A stretch of 64,000 bases of DNA from Streptomyces geranii (GTDB lineage Bacteria > Actinomycetota > Actinomycetes > Streptomycetales > Streptomycetaceae). Location of the stretch: the NCBI RefSeq assembly GCF_002954775.1, contig NZ_PJME01000004.1, positions 62,001-126,000 of the forward strand, read 5' to 3'. The position numbers and the translations under genes were made by a program. Below are positions 32,785-41,208 of the stretch, piece by piece. Under the pieces are notes generated by a model that ran no database searches, was not told where the DNA came from, and worked only from the letters and a program-made list of their open reading frames with translations. The first letter of the stretch is position 1, and the number at the start of each line of letters is the position of its first letter.

Positions 32785-33753
32785 CTACTCGCCCACCGAG
32801 ACGAACCGCCAGACCGTGCCGTCCTCCTCCTCGTCGGACTCGGCGTCCTCGGGATCGGCGTCCACCTCCACCCCGGCGGGCTCCAGCGTCTCCAGCAGCC
32901 GGGTGCGCAGCTCGTCGCTGAGGTAGTTGTGGTACAGGTCGAGCTTCTTCAGATGTGTCAGCGGCTGGCCGGTCAGCAGGGCCGTGGCACCGTCGTCGGT
33001 GAGCACGCCCATCGAGATGTCCAGCACCTCAAGGCGGGCCACCACCGGCGCGGACGCGAGCGCCGTACAGATGGCGTCCTGCATCTCGCTGTTGCGCAGG
33101 GCGAGATGCGTCAGGCCGGGCAGCCGCGTGCCCGCGAAGAAGGGCTCCAGGTCGGCGATCTCCGCGTCGCCGCCGTACTCGGGCGTGCCGAGCCACAGGT
33201 CGAGTTCGACGAGGGCGGGCAGATCGCTGCCCGCGATGCCGCGCACCACCGCGACGGGCAGACCGCCGGACTCGACGGCCAGTTTGCGCAGCCGCTCGTG
33301 CCGCACGGCCGGGAAGACCAGTCCGTTGCCGCCCCGGACCGTGAACTCCTCCAGGGCGGGGAAGGCCTCCAGGAGGGGTGTGACCTCGCCCTGGGTGATC
33401 CAGGAGATCTCGGCCTCCTCCATCACGATGTCGCCCAGGAACAGGCCGCGCAGCGCGGGCAGCCGGTCGCGGGCCTCGACCAGCGCCTTGATCACCTCGT
33501 CCGGACCGCTGTCGTACACATCGCTCCACGCGCCGACGACCAGGGCGCGGACCCGCTCGGTGTCGACGGCCGCCAGGAAGCGGGCGAAGGCCTCCTCCCA
33601 CTGCTCCTTGGAGTCGTAGGAGTCCACGGCGACCCGCCAGGCGACGGACTCGGGCGCCGGCAGGGCGGACGCGTCCGCCGACGTGTCACCGGCGTCGGGA
33701 AACGTGAAGGCGGGCAGGCCGTGGAACTCCGTGAGGTGGCTACCGATGGTCAT
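32785..33753 (-). CDS. STM4015 family leucine-rich repeat protein
   Basis: A 322-residue acidic protein with leucine-rich repeats across residues ~95-290, e.g. LPALRGLFLGDI, LRKLAVESGGLP, LPALVELDLWLGT, LPGLTHLALRNS, ARLEVLDISMGV and LTHLKKLDLYHNYLSD. The C terminus is highly acidic (DPEDAESDEEEDG). The LRR arc suggests a protein- or peptide-binding scaffold for the radical SAM and ligase partners. It is the first gene of the five-gene cassette. Confidence 0.82.
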   Translation of the reverse strand: MTIGSHLTEFHGLPAFTFPDAGDTSADASALPAPESVAWRVAVDSYDSKEQWEEAFARFLAAVDTERVRALVVGAWSDVYDSGPDEVIKALVEARDRLPALRGLFLGDIVMEEAEISWITQGEVTPLLEAFPALEEFTVRGGNGLVFPAVRHERLRKLAVESGGLPVAVVRGIAGSDLPALVELDLWLGTPEYGGDAEIADLEPFFAGTRLPGLTHLALRNSEMQDAICTALASAPVVARLEVLDISMGVLTDDGATALLTGQPLTHLKKLDLYHNYLSDELRTRLLETLEPAGVEVDADPEDAESDEEEDGTVWRFVSVGE

Positions 33754-33852
33754 GCGTGCCTGCTCCCTGATGCGATGCCGGTGGATCGGCGGTCGTGGTC
33801 CCGGTCCTGGCGCGCGCCGATCGCGTCCAGGTAGAGGAGTTCTACCAAGCCC

Positions 33853-33942
33853 CACTGACAACGCCGCCAACTGGGGCCTCCCACACGGCGAACCGGCTCG
33901 TCGGCGGCCCGTGGAGACGGTGCCGGGGACCGATTGTCAGTG
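33853..33942. promoter_or_regulatory. two divergent TTGTCAGTG elements between the STM4015 operon and the gene at 33999
   Basis: TTGTCAGTG occurs on the plus strand at 33934-33942, and its exact reverse complement CACTGACAA at 33853-33861. Each points toward the gene on its own side (57 and 100 bases from the starts). TTGTCA resembles a -35 element. Identical paired elements suggest that one sigma factor or regulator drives both directions. Confidence 0.4.
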
Positions 33943-33998
33943 CCCGCCCCTACGGTCGTTCCCATGGCACACGGAGTGCCGAAACGGGAGGGAGACCC

Positions 33999-34325
33999 AT
34001 GTACCGGCAGGGAGACGTACTGATCGTGGCACTGGCGGAGGGCGCGGTGCCGGAGTTCGCGGTCGACGCGGCGTCCGAACCGCGCGACGGCCGCGGCAGA
34101 CTCGTCCTGGCGCTCGGCGAGGTCACCGGCCACGCCCACGCGGTGGCCGGTCCGGGGCGGCTGATCCGCGAGGCCGGGGTGTTCGGCCCGATGCTGCTGC
34201 ACGTGCCCGAGGGAGCCCGCGTCGTCCACGAGGAGCACGCGGCGATCACGCTCCCGAAGGGCTGGTACCGGGTGATCAGGCAGCGGGAGTACATACCGGG
34301 CTCGGTGCGCGTCGTCGCCGACTGA
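33999..34325 (+). CDS. small hypothetical protein upstream of DUF6745
   Basis: A 108-residue beta-rich protein (MYRQGDVLIVALAEGAVPEF...LALGEVTGHAHAV...LLHVPEGARVVHEEHAAITLPKGWYRVIRQREY). It occurs next to DUF6745 genes in Streptomyces as far as I recall. No catalytic motif is recognised; the HAHAV and VVHEEHAAI histidine clusters could bind a metal, as in a small cupin-like fold (inference). ATG 33999 follows GGGAGGGAG. Co-transcription with the next gene is likely. Confidence 0.65.
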   Translation: MYRQGDVLIVALAEGAVPEFAVDAASEPRDGRGRLVLALGEVTGHAHAVAGPGRLIREAGVFGPMLLHVPEGARVVHEEHAAITLPKGWYRVIRQREYIPGSVRVVAD

Positions 34326-34424
34326 CGACGCCCGGGCACACACACGGGACCGATGAAGGACCGACCGGACCGTACGACATGGGGACGCGGCCGGCGGCAC
34401 AGCACTTGGAGAGGAACGGCACTG

Positions 34425-35450
34425 ATGGACCAGGGCAGTTGGCGGACGGCGGCGACAGCGACGGGACCGGGCGACCGGGCGGCGGCCGAGGCGGGCGTCC
34501 GGCTCGCCTACCGGCGGGCGGGCCTGCCGGAACCCGAGCGCGTCCTGTGGGCGCGCTCGCCCCTGGAGGCCGTACGGATGCTCATGACGGAGGCGCACCC
34601 GGACGGTTCGCCGCTCGGCACCCTCGGCGCGGGTGTCCGGGACGCCGTGTGGAGCGCGCCCTGGGCCGCCGAACGGGGGCGGCTGCACGCCGAGTTGGGC
34701 GCCGAGCGGTGGAGCGGGCACTGGCGGGCCACCGGGGCCGGGCTGTGGGAGGCGACCCGCACGCTGGTGGACCGGGTGCGGGCGGGCATCGTCGAGGAAC
34801 TCGGCGCCGACCGGAAGACGGAGGCGCGGGTCCGTCTGCTGCTCCTGGACGCGGCGCTGGGGCAGCACGACGCGGCGTGGATGTGCGCGTTCGAGCCGGG
34901 CGACGACAGCCCGCTGGCCGGCCTGGCAGCCGTGGCGCGCGACGCGGGCTGGTGGTGGCCGTACGAGAGGACCGTGATCCTCAGCGAACGCCCGCTGGCC
35001 CTGCACCGCGACGAGGCGGGCCGCCTGGACCGGGGCGACGGCCCGGCCCTCGGCTACGCGGACGGCTTCGAGCTGTACGCCTGGCGCGGCATGCCCGTAC
35101 CGAAGGACTTCCTGGACGAACTGAGCACCCTCACCCCGGAGCGCATCCGCGACGAGGAGAACGCCGAACTCCGGCGCGTGATGCTGGAGTTCTACGGCTA
35201 CGACCGCTATCTGGAGGAGTCCGGCGCGGTACCCGTCCACCGCGACGAGACAGGTGTGCTGTGGCGCGTCCAGCTCGTCGGCGACGAGGACGTGGTGATG
35301 GTCGAGGTCGTCAACTCCACACCTGAACCGGACGGTACGAGCCGTACGTACTGGCTGAGGGTGCCGCCGACGACCCGTACGGCGCGCGAAGGGGTGGCCT
35401 GGACGTTCGGTGTCGAGGCGGAGGCGTACGAGCCGCTCCGGCAGACGTGA
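34425..35450 (+). CDS. DUF6745 domain protein
   Basis: A 341-residue soluble protein whose C-terminal half matches what I know of DUF6745: the YERTVILSERPLALHRDEAGRLD and GYADGFELYAWRGMPVP block, MLEFYGYDRYLEES and VEVVNSTPEPDGTSRTYWLRVPP. Function unknown. A GAGAGGAA ribosome site lies ~10 bases before ATG 34425. The preceding small gene probably belongs to the same transcript. Confidence 0.75.
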   Translation: MDQGSWRTAATATGPGDRAAAEAGVRLAYRRAGLPEPERVLWARSPLEAVRMLMTEAHPDGSPLGTLGAGVRDAVWSAPWAAERGRLHAELGAERWSGHWRATGAGLWEATRTLVDRVRAGIVEELGADRKTEARVRLLLLDAALGQHDAAWMCAFEPGDDSPLAGLAAVARDAGWWWPYERTVILSERPLALHRDEAGRLDRGDGPALGYADGFELYAWRGMPVPKDFLDELSTLTPERIRDEENAELRRVMLEFYGYDRYLEESGAVPVHRDETGVLWRVQLVGDEDVVMVEVVNSTPEPDGTSRTYWLRVPPTTRTAREGVAWTFGVEAEAYEPLRQT

Positions 35451-35508
35451 ACGGGGGCGCTGCTGCGATCATCCTGACGAAGGCGGAACACATGGTCGAG
35501 GGAGCGGG

Positions 35509-36258
35509 ATGATTTCGGAGCCGGAGTTGGCCGGGGAGTTCGACGGAGTCGACACCCGCGAGGTGGTGGGCGGCTTCGACGAGGAGCCCGGTGGGGAACC
35601 CCGGCCGCGACCGCCGTGGCAGTGGGCGCTGGGCGGGGCCGTGCTGGCGTCCGTCCTCTGGGCGGCGGCGCTGTTCGTGTACGGAGCGGGCGAGCAGAAG
35701 CCGGACTTGAACGGGTACCAGCTGAAGCAAGACCCTTGCCCGTCGCTGCGGTTGAAGGCGCTCGGTGCGGTGATCGCGCCGAGAGAGCCCACCTCCAAGA
35801 TCGACTCGGCCCTGCTGCGCGATGCGGCCCTCGACCAGATCCAGTGCTCTATTCCCCTCCGGTTCCTGGCCGGCGGGGAGCAGGCCGGGAAGGGGTGGTT
35901 CACCGGCTACACCGTCGGAATCGCGGTGGCACTGCACAAGAAGACCGATCCCGGCGCGGAGTTCGAGGCAGGCCGACGGGTGACCGATGCCGGCATTCTT
36001 TCCGAGGACCAGGTCCAGACGGTTCCGGACCTTGGCGACAAGGCGTATCTCCTGACCCAGGACAACAACAAGGCGGAGTTGCGGGTACTGGACGGGGGAG
36101 CGGTCCTCTCGCTGGATCTCTCCGTCTACACGTACTACAAGGGCGACAACCAGGACGAGACCGCCGTCGGTGACGGGCCGGAACTCCCCGACCTGTCCCT
36201 GTACCGGTCGGCCATGATCGCCGACATGCGCGACCTGATGTCGAGCCTCAAGCGGTGA
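35509..36258 (+). CDS. hypothetical membrane-anchored exported protein
   Basis: A 249-residue protein: an acidic cytoplasmic N terminus of ~45 residues, one transmembrane helix (WALGGAVLASVLWAAALFVYG) and an extracytoplasmic domain of ~180 residues with two cysteines (DPCPSLRL and QIQCSIPL) likely to form a disulfide. It resembles the DUF3558-like or lipoprotein-type secreted domains of Streptomyces in layout, but I cannot name the family. ATG 35509 follows GGGAGCGGG. Its last 11 bases overlap the convergent PaaX gene. Confidence 0.6.
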   Translation: MISEPELAGEFDGVDTREVVGGFDEEPGGEPRPRPPWQWALGGAVLASVLWAAALFVYGAGEQKPDLNGYQLKQDPCPSLRLKALGAVIAPREPTSKIDSALLRDAALDQIQCSIPLRFLAGGEQAGKGWFTGYTVGIAVALHKKTDPGAEFEAGRRVTDAGILSEDQVQTVPDLGDKAYLLTQDNNKAELRVLDGGAVLSLDLSVYTYYKGDNQDETAVGDGPELPDLSLYRSAMIADMRDLMSSLKR

Positions 36259-37054
36259 GGAACTCGGCGGCCGTCCGGCGGGCCGGGGCCTCGGTCTCCC
36301 GCGCGATGCGGTGGAAGGTCTCCTGGGCCGGGCGGGCCGGCCAGTCCGCGGGCAGATGGCGGGCGGGGAGCCGGGGGTCCGTGCGGATGATGTCCAGCCA
36401 CTCGCTGATCACCCGCAGCCGGATGCCCAGCGGATCGCCGGAGGCGGTGCCCGGCCGGTCGGACCAGCGTTTGTCGAAGTCGGCGTAGCGGGCGCCGACC
36501 TCGCCCAGGTCCCAGGTGTCCCGGATCATCAGGGCGATGTCGGTGGCGTCGTCGGCAGTGGCGTGGAAGATCTTGACGTGGGCGGCGAGGCCCAGCTCGG
36601 CGACGAAGGAGGAGGCGTCCACGTCGCCGGGCGCGATCCACAGCCCGCTGTAGAGGGCGCCGAAGCCCGACCAGGTGAGCCGGGAGCGCAGATCGTGCCG
36701 CTGGCGCTGCCAGGACTCGGGCAGTGAGAAGCCGAGCAGTGTCCAGGTGCCGTCCCAGTCGTCGTTCACGGCACCGGTCTGCCACAGGCGCCGCTTGCCG
36801 TCCCACAGGACCTGCTCCGTCTGCGCGGTCAGCCCGAAGTGCATCCGGCGCCCCTCGCGCTGCCGCCGCAGCAGCCCCCGGTTGACCATGCGCGTGAGGG
36901 TGGACCGGACGGCGTGCTCACCGACCCCGGTGCGGGCGAGGACATCGATGATGCTGCCCGAGTACACGGGCCCGAGCCCCTCCTCCAGGACGTAGCTGCC
37001 GAAGAAGGCGAACAGCAGCGACTGGGGGCGCAGCTGCGGGATGGGCGAGGTCAT
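36248..37054 (-). CDS. PaaX-family transcriptional repressor
   Basis: A 268-residue protein with the PaaX layout: an N-terminal winged HTH (LRPQSLLFAFFGSYVLEEGLG...GVGEHAVRSTLTRMVNRGLLRRQREGRRMHFGLT), a central domain (WDGTWTLLGFSLPESWQRQRHDLRSRLTWSGFG) and a C-terminal helical domain. PaaX proteins respond to acyl-CoA thioesters such as phenylacetyl-CoA. It is divergent from the ABC transporter at 37224 and probably represses it through the repeat at 37159. No phenylacetate pathway is nearby, so the effector is open. Confidence 0.85.
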   Translation of the reverse strand: MTSPIPQLRPQSLLFAFFGSYVLEEGLGPVYSGSIIDVLARTGVGEHAVRSTLTRMVNRGLLRRQREGRRMHFGLTAQTEQVLWDGKRRLWQTGAVNDDWDGTWTLLGFSLPESWQRQRHDLRSRLTWSGFGALYSGLWIAPGDVDASSFVAELGLAAHVKIFHATADDATDIALMIRDTWDLGEVGARYADFDKRWSDRPGTASGDPLGIRLRVISEWLDIIRTDPRLPARHLPADWPARPAQETFHRIARETEAPARRTAAEFLTA

Positions 37055-37158
37055 GGAGGGCTGAACTCCCTTTCGCCTGGGCCTCGGCCGGGTGGTGGCC
37101 GCGCCGGTCGAAGTCGCCGGGTGCCTCTCTTGTCCGGAGTGCTGACAGCGCGAACATA

Positions 37159-37194
37159 GGTGTGTACATTGCGGCCGTCAAGAAAGTGCACAAC
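37159..37194. promoter_or_regulatory. imperfect inverted repeat, candidate PaaX operator
   Basis: GGTGTGTAC (37159-37167) and GTGCACAAC (37186-37194) match as an inverted repeat at 7 of 9 positions, separated by 18 bases. It lies 30-65 bases before the substrate-binding protein start and ~105 bases before the PaaX gene start, over the likely promoter. Confidence 0.35.
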
Positions 37195-37223
37195 ATTCGG
37201 TGTTGCTTCCTCAGGAGGGGCCC

Positions 37224-38201
37224 ATGCAAAGGCGCATTCTCGGGCTTGCCGCAGTAGTGATCACGGTCGTCGGTGCGGCCGGATGCGGATCGTCGGACTC
37301 GGCGGACAGCGGTTCGTCGTCCTCGGGCGGAGCCAAGACCACCAAGGTCAAGGTCGGCATCATCCCCATCATCGACGTGGCCCCGCTCTATCTGGGCCAG
37401 AAGAAGGGGTTCTTCAGCAGCCGCGGCATCGAACTGGAGATGGTGGCCGCCCAGGGCGGCGCGGCGATCATCCCCGGTGTGGTGAGCGACCAGTTCCAGT
37501 TCGGCTTCAGCAACACCACGTCGCTGATGATCGCCCAGGTCAAGGGCGTACCGATCAAGTCCGTCGTCAACGGCGCGGCCTCCAACGGGAAGATCGGGGG
37601 CGATGTCACCGGGGTGGCCGTCAAGAAGGACAGCTCGATCAAGTCGGCCAAGGACCTCGCCGGGCACACGGTCGCCGTCAACACCCTGCAGAACATCGGG
37701 TCCACGACGGTGCGTGAGTCGGTGCGGCTGGCCGGCGGCGACCCGTCGAAGGTCAAGTTCGTCGAAATACCGTTCGACCAGATGCCGGCCGCACTGGACG
37801 CCGGACGGGTGGACGCCGCCTGGATGGGCGATCCCGCGATGAACGCCGCCAAGGCGCAGGGTGCCCGCGTCGTGGCCTCGCCGTTCGCCGAGACGGACCC
37901 GAAGCTCACCGTCGCGACCTACTTCACCTCCACCCAGCTCACAAAACAGAAGCCCGACCTGGTCAAGAAGTTCGCCGAGGCCATGACCGAGTCGCTGAAG
38001 TACGCCACCGACCACCCGGACGAGGCACGCCAGATCCTCACCACCTACACGAAGATCAGCGCAGACGTCCTGAACCAGCTCACACTGCCCGCCTGGCCCG
38101 CCGAGATCGACATGGCCTCGCTGGAGAAGCTGGCCTCCCTCGGCGAGACGGACGGCCTCTTCGACGGCAAGAAGCCCGACCTGACCGCCCTCTTCTCATG
38201 A
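37224..38201 (+). CDS. ABC transporter substrate-binding lipoprotein (NrtA/SsuA/THI5-like)
   Basis: A 325-residue lipoprotein with signal MQRRILGLAAVVITVVGAAG and lipobox VGAAGC (Cys near residue 20), then a Ser-rich linker. The NMT1/SsuA-like binding domain reads VKVGIIPIIDVAPLYLGQKKGFFSSRGIELE, SAKDLAGHTVAVNTLQNIG and LDAGRVDAAWMGDPA. This clade imports sulfonates, nitrate, taurine, pyrimidines or related small molecules. AGGAGG precedes ATG 37224. The stop overlaps the first permease by 4 bases. Confidence 0.88.
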   Translation: MQRRILGLAAVVITVVGAAGCGSSDSADSGSSSSGGAKTTKVKVGIIPIIDVAPLYLGQKKGFFSSRGIELEMVAAQGGAAIIPGVVSDQFQFGFSNTTSLMIAQVKGVPIKSVVNGAASNGKIGGDVTGVAVKKDSSIKSAKDLAGHTVAVNTLQNIGSTTVRESVRLAGGDPSKVKFVEIPFDQMPAALDAGRVDAAWMGDPAMNAAKAQGARVVASPFAETDPKLTVATYFTSTQLTKQKPDLVKKFAEAMTESLKYATDHPDEARQILTTYTKISADVLNQLTLPAWPAEIDMASLEKLASLGETDGLFDGKKPDLTALFS

Positions 38202-39064
38202 CCCGCCCCGCCACAAGCACCACCGTGGTGGGCGGCTCCGCCGGGACCGGCACCGGTCCCGGCGGAGCCCCCGCCCGGCGGCGGCTGCCGGACCGGGCCG
38301 TCACCCCGCTGCGCGGCCTCGCCGGGCTCGCGGGCCTGGTAGCCGTACTCGAAGCGCTCCCGCACACCGGCCTGGTGTCGGCCGACTACCTGCCACCGGC
38401 CTCGGAGACCGTCCGCGCGCTGTGGGGTCTGCTCGCCGAGCAGACCTTCTGGACCGCCCTCGGCGACACCCTCACCGGCTGGGGCCTGGGCCTGGTCATC
38501 TCCGTCGTGGCGGGCGTGGCGGCCGGACTGGTCATCGGCTCGGTGCCCGTCCTGCGCGCGGTCACCGCCTCCACCATCGAGTTCCTGCGCCCCATCCCGT
38601 CCGTCGCCCTGATCCCCGTCGCCGTCCTCCTCTACGGCGCCGACCTCAGGTCCAAACTCCTGCTCGTCGTGTACGCCGCCTTCTGGCAGGTCATCGTCCA
38701 GGTCCTGGCCGGCATCCAGGACGTCGACCCGGTCGCCGACGACACCGCCCGCAGCTACCGCCTCGGCACCTGGGGACGGCTGCGCCACGTCATGTGGCCC
38801 ACCGCGCTGCCGTACGTCATGACGGGCGTCCGGCTGGCCGCCACCGTCGCGCTCATCCTCGCCGTCACCGCCGAACTCGTCATCGGCGCCCCCGGACTCG
38901 GCCAGGAGATCGCCGTCGCCCAGACCTCCGGCGCCGTACCGCGCGTCTACGCCCTCGTCCTGGTCACCGGGCTGCTCGGCGTCGCCGTCAACCTCGCGGC
39001 CAGAGCGGTCGAGCGCCGGGCCCTGCACTGGCACCAGTCCGTACGCACGGAGGTGAACGCATGA
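38198..39064 (+). CDS. ABC transporter permease (SsuC/TauC-like)
   Basis: A 288-residue BPD-type permease with a 30-residue hydrophilic N terminus, about six helices and the EAA-loop region DDTARSYRLGTWGRLRHVMWPTALPYVMTGVRLA. It pairs with the second permease at 39061, overlapping it by 4 bases. Together with the ATPase and the lipoprotein it makes a heterodimeric importer. Confidence 0.88.
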   Translation: MTRPATSTTVVGGSAGTGTGPGGAPARRRLPDRAVTPLRGLAGLAGLVAVLEALPHTGLVSADYLPPASETVRALWGLLAEQTFWTALGDTLTGWGLGLVISVVAGVAAGLVIGSVPVLRAVTASTIEFLRPIPSVALIPVAVLLYGADLRSKLLLVVYAAFWQVIVQVLAGIQDVDPVADDTARSYRLGTWGRLRHVMWPTALPYVMTGVRLAATVALILAVTAELVIGAPGLGQEIAVAQTSGAVPRVYALVLVTGLLGVAVNLAARAVERRALHWHQSVRTEVNA

Positions 39065-39843
39065 CCGCCCTCACCGTCCTGCGCCGAGCCCTGCTCCTGC
39101 TGGGCCTGCCCGCCACCCTGTTCGCCGTGTGGTGGTACGCCACCGCCGACAGCACCGACTTCTACGTCCCGCCCCTGTCCGCCATCCTCGACGCCTTCGG
39201 CAAGGTCTGGACGGGAGACCGGCTCCTGTCCGACGTCGTACCGAGCCTCCTGCGCCTCACGGCCGGCTATCTCCTCGCCGTCGTCATCGGCGTGGGCCTC
39301 GGCCTGCTGGTCGGCATGCGGCGGGCCGTACGCGACGTCCTCGAACCCGTCCTCGAACTCTTCCGGGCCATCCCGCCACCCGTACTCGTACCGGTGATCA
39401 TGCTGTTCGCGGGCATCGGCGACACCATGAAGGTGCTCGTCATCGTCAGCGGCTGCGTCTGGCCGATCCTCCTCAACACCGTCGAGGGCGTCCGCGCCGT
39501 CGACGAGGTGCTCAGCGACACCTGCCGGTCCTACGGCATCACCGGCACCGCCCGCCTGCGCCACCTGGTGCTGCGCGGGGCGAGCCCGCAGATCGTCACC
39601 GGTATGCGGCAGGCGCTGTCGATCGGCATCATCCTCATGGTCATCAGCGAGATGTTCGCCGCCAGCAACGGCCTGGGCTTCACCATCGTGCAGTTCCAGC
39701 GCTCGTTCGCCATCCCCGAGATGTGGAGCGGCGTCCTGCTGCTCGGCATCCTCGGCTTCCTCCTCTCCCTGCTCTTCCGGTTCGCCGAGAACCGCGCCCT
39801 GGCCTGGTACCACGGCCTGCGCCGGGCCCGGCGCACCCCCTGA
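39061..39843 (+). CDS. ABC transporter permease (second subunit)
   Basis: A 260-residue permease with six helices and the coupling loop EVLSDTCRSYGITGTARLRHLVLRGASPQIVTGMRQAL, homologous to the previous permease. The presence of two different permeases, rather than a homodimer, differs from the simple SsuC/TauC systems and recalls riboflavin/pyrimidine-type importers. Its stop is 13 bases before the ATPase start. Confidence 0.88.
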   Translation: MTALTVLRRALLLLGLPATLFAVWWYATADSTDFYVPPLSAILDAFGKVWTGDRLLSDVVPSLLRLTAGYLLAVVIGVGLGLLVGMRRAVRDVLEPVLELFRAIPPPVLVPVIMLFAGIGDTMKVLVIVSGCVWPILLNTVEGVRAVDEVLSDTCRSYGITGTARLRHLVLRGASPQIVTGMRQALSIGIILMVISEMFAASNGLGFTIVQFQRSFAIPEMWSGVLLLGILGFLLSLLFRFAENRALAWYHGLRRARRTP

Positions 39844-39856
39844 AAAGGAGCCGTCG

Positions 39857-40684
39857 ATGCTCGACGTACGCAACCTCCAGAAGATCTACACCGGCCGGAA
39901 CCGCGAGGTCGAGGCCCTCAGGAACCTGACCTTCCACATCGGCGCGGGCGAACTCGTGTGCCTGGTCGGGCCGTCGGGCTGCGGCAAGACCACCCTGCTC
40001 AAGTGCATGGCGGGACTGCTCGACCCCACCAGCGGCCAAGTGCTCCTGGAGGGAAAGCCCGTCGACGGACCCCCGCCGGGCATGGCCGTCGTCTTCCAGG
40101 AGTACGGCCGCTCCCTGTTCGCCTGGATGAACGTCCGCGACAACGTCGCCCTGCCGCTGCGCCGCAAGAAGCTCGGCAAGGCACGCGAGCGGGAGTTGGT
40201 GGACCACGCACTGGAGGTGGTCGGGCTCGCCGACGCCCACGAGGCCTACCCCTGGCAGCTGTCCGGAGGCATGCAGCAGCGCGTCGCCATCGCCCGCGCG
40301 GTCGCGTACGAGCCGAAGGTGCTGCTCATGGACGAGCCCTTCGCGGCCGTCGACGCGCAGACCCGCGCCGAACTGGAGGATCTGATCCGGGAGTTGTGGC
40401 GCGAACTCGGCGTCACCGTCCTGTTCGTCACCCACGACATCGACGAGGCCGTCTATCTCGGCCAGCGCACTGTCATCCTGTCCAAGTCGCCGACCGTCGT
40501 ACAGGAGGACCTCACCATCGACCTCCCCGACGAACGCGACCAGTTGCACACCCGCTCCAGCCCCCGCTTCGCCGAACTCCGCGCCCATGTCTACGAGCAG
40601 ATCCAGCGGGCGAAGTACCGGAGCGGGGACACGGACGCAGGGGTGGTGGACCGGGCCCCCGAGCCCGCGAAGACACGGAGTTGA
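39857..40684 (+). CDS. ABC transporter ATP-binding protein (SsuB/TauB-like)
   Basis: A 275-residue ATPase: Walker A VGPSGCGKTT (residues ~36-45), Q-loop VFQEYGRSLFAW, signature LSGGMQQRVAIARA, Walker B VLLMDEPFAAVD, H-loop VTHDIDEAVYL. It energises the importer encoded by the three upstream genes. AAAAGGAG precedes ATG 39857. The TGA stop and the next ATG overlap by one base. Confidence 0.92.
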   Translation: MLDVRNLQKIYTGRNREVEALRNLTFHIGAGELVCLVGPSGCGKTTLLKCMAGLLDPTSGQVLLEGKPVDGPPPGMAVVFQEYGRSLFAWMNVRDNVALPLRRKKLGKARERELVDHALEVVGLADAHEAYPWQLSGGMQQRVAIARAVAYEPKVLLMDEPFAAVDAQTRAELEDLIRELWRELGVTVLFVTHDIDEAVYLGQRTVILSKSPTVVQEDLTIDLPDERDQLHTRSSPRFAELRAHVYEQIQRAKYRSGDTDAGVVDRAPEPAKTRS

Positions 40685-41196
40685 TGACCACGATCGACGA
40701 CATCGACAGCATCGAGGAGCAGGTCGCCCTGGTCGACGCGGCCGTCCGGCCCATCGCCGAGCGGCCGGTGGACACCAGCGATCCCGACTGGGCGGACAAG
40801 ATGCGGCAGCGACCGGCCGCCATGGACGAGGCGGGCGTCCGGACGGAGGCCGAGGCAGCGCTGCGCGCCCTGATCGCCGTCTACGCACAGGGCGACGAAG
40901 TGCTCCGTGCGTCCGTGCGCGGGCTCTTCTCCCGCTACACCAACTTCCGTTGGGCCGTACACCTCCCCGTCGAACCCACCCCCGAGGGCTTCCGGTGGCG
41001 CCTGCTGCACATGTCCGCCGTCGACCAGGGCAACGACACCCGCGACGAACTGCTCGCGCTGCGGGATCTGTGCGCGGACGCCCGCACGGCCGGGATCGAC
41101 CTCGGGCCGATCCTGCGCGAGGTGGCCGAACTGTCCAGCCGGGAGGACAAGTTCGGGTGGGGGTCCATGCGGGACATCCTGCTGAGAGCCGCGTAG
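40684..41196 (+). CDS. hypothetical protein at the end of the ABC importer operon
   Basis: A 170-residue soluble acidic protein, mostly helical (EAEAALRALIAVYAQGDEVLRASVRGLFSRYTNFRWAVHLP, then DTRDELLALRDLCADARTAGIDLGPILREVAELSS). I do not recognise a family. It starts within the TGATG overlap with the ATPase, so it is translationally coupled to the transporter and probably belongs to the substrate's handling. No catalytic motif seen. Confidence 0.6.
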   Translation: MTTIDDIDSIEEQVALVDAAVRPIAERPVDTSDPDWADKMRQRPAAMDEAGVRTEAEAALRALIAVYAQGDEVLRASVRGLFSRYTNFRWAVHLPVEPTPEGFRWRLLHMSAVDQGNDTRDELLALRDLCADARTAGIDLGPILREVAELSSREDKFGWGSMRDILLRAA

Positions 41197-41208
41197 CCCC
41201 GGCGGGCC

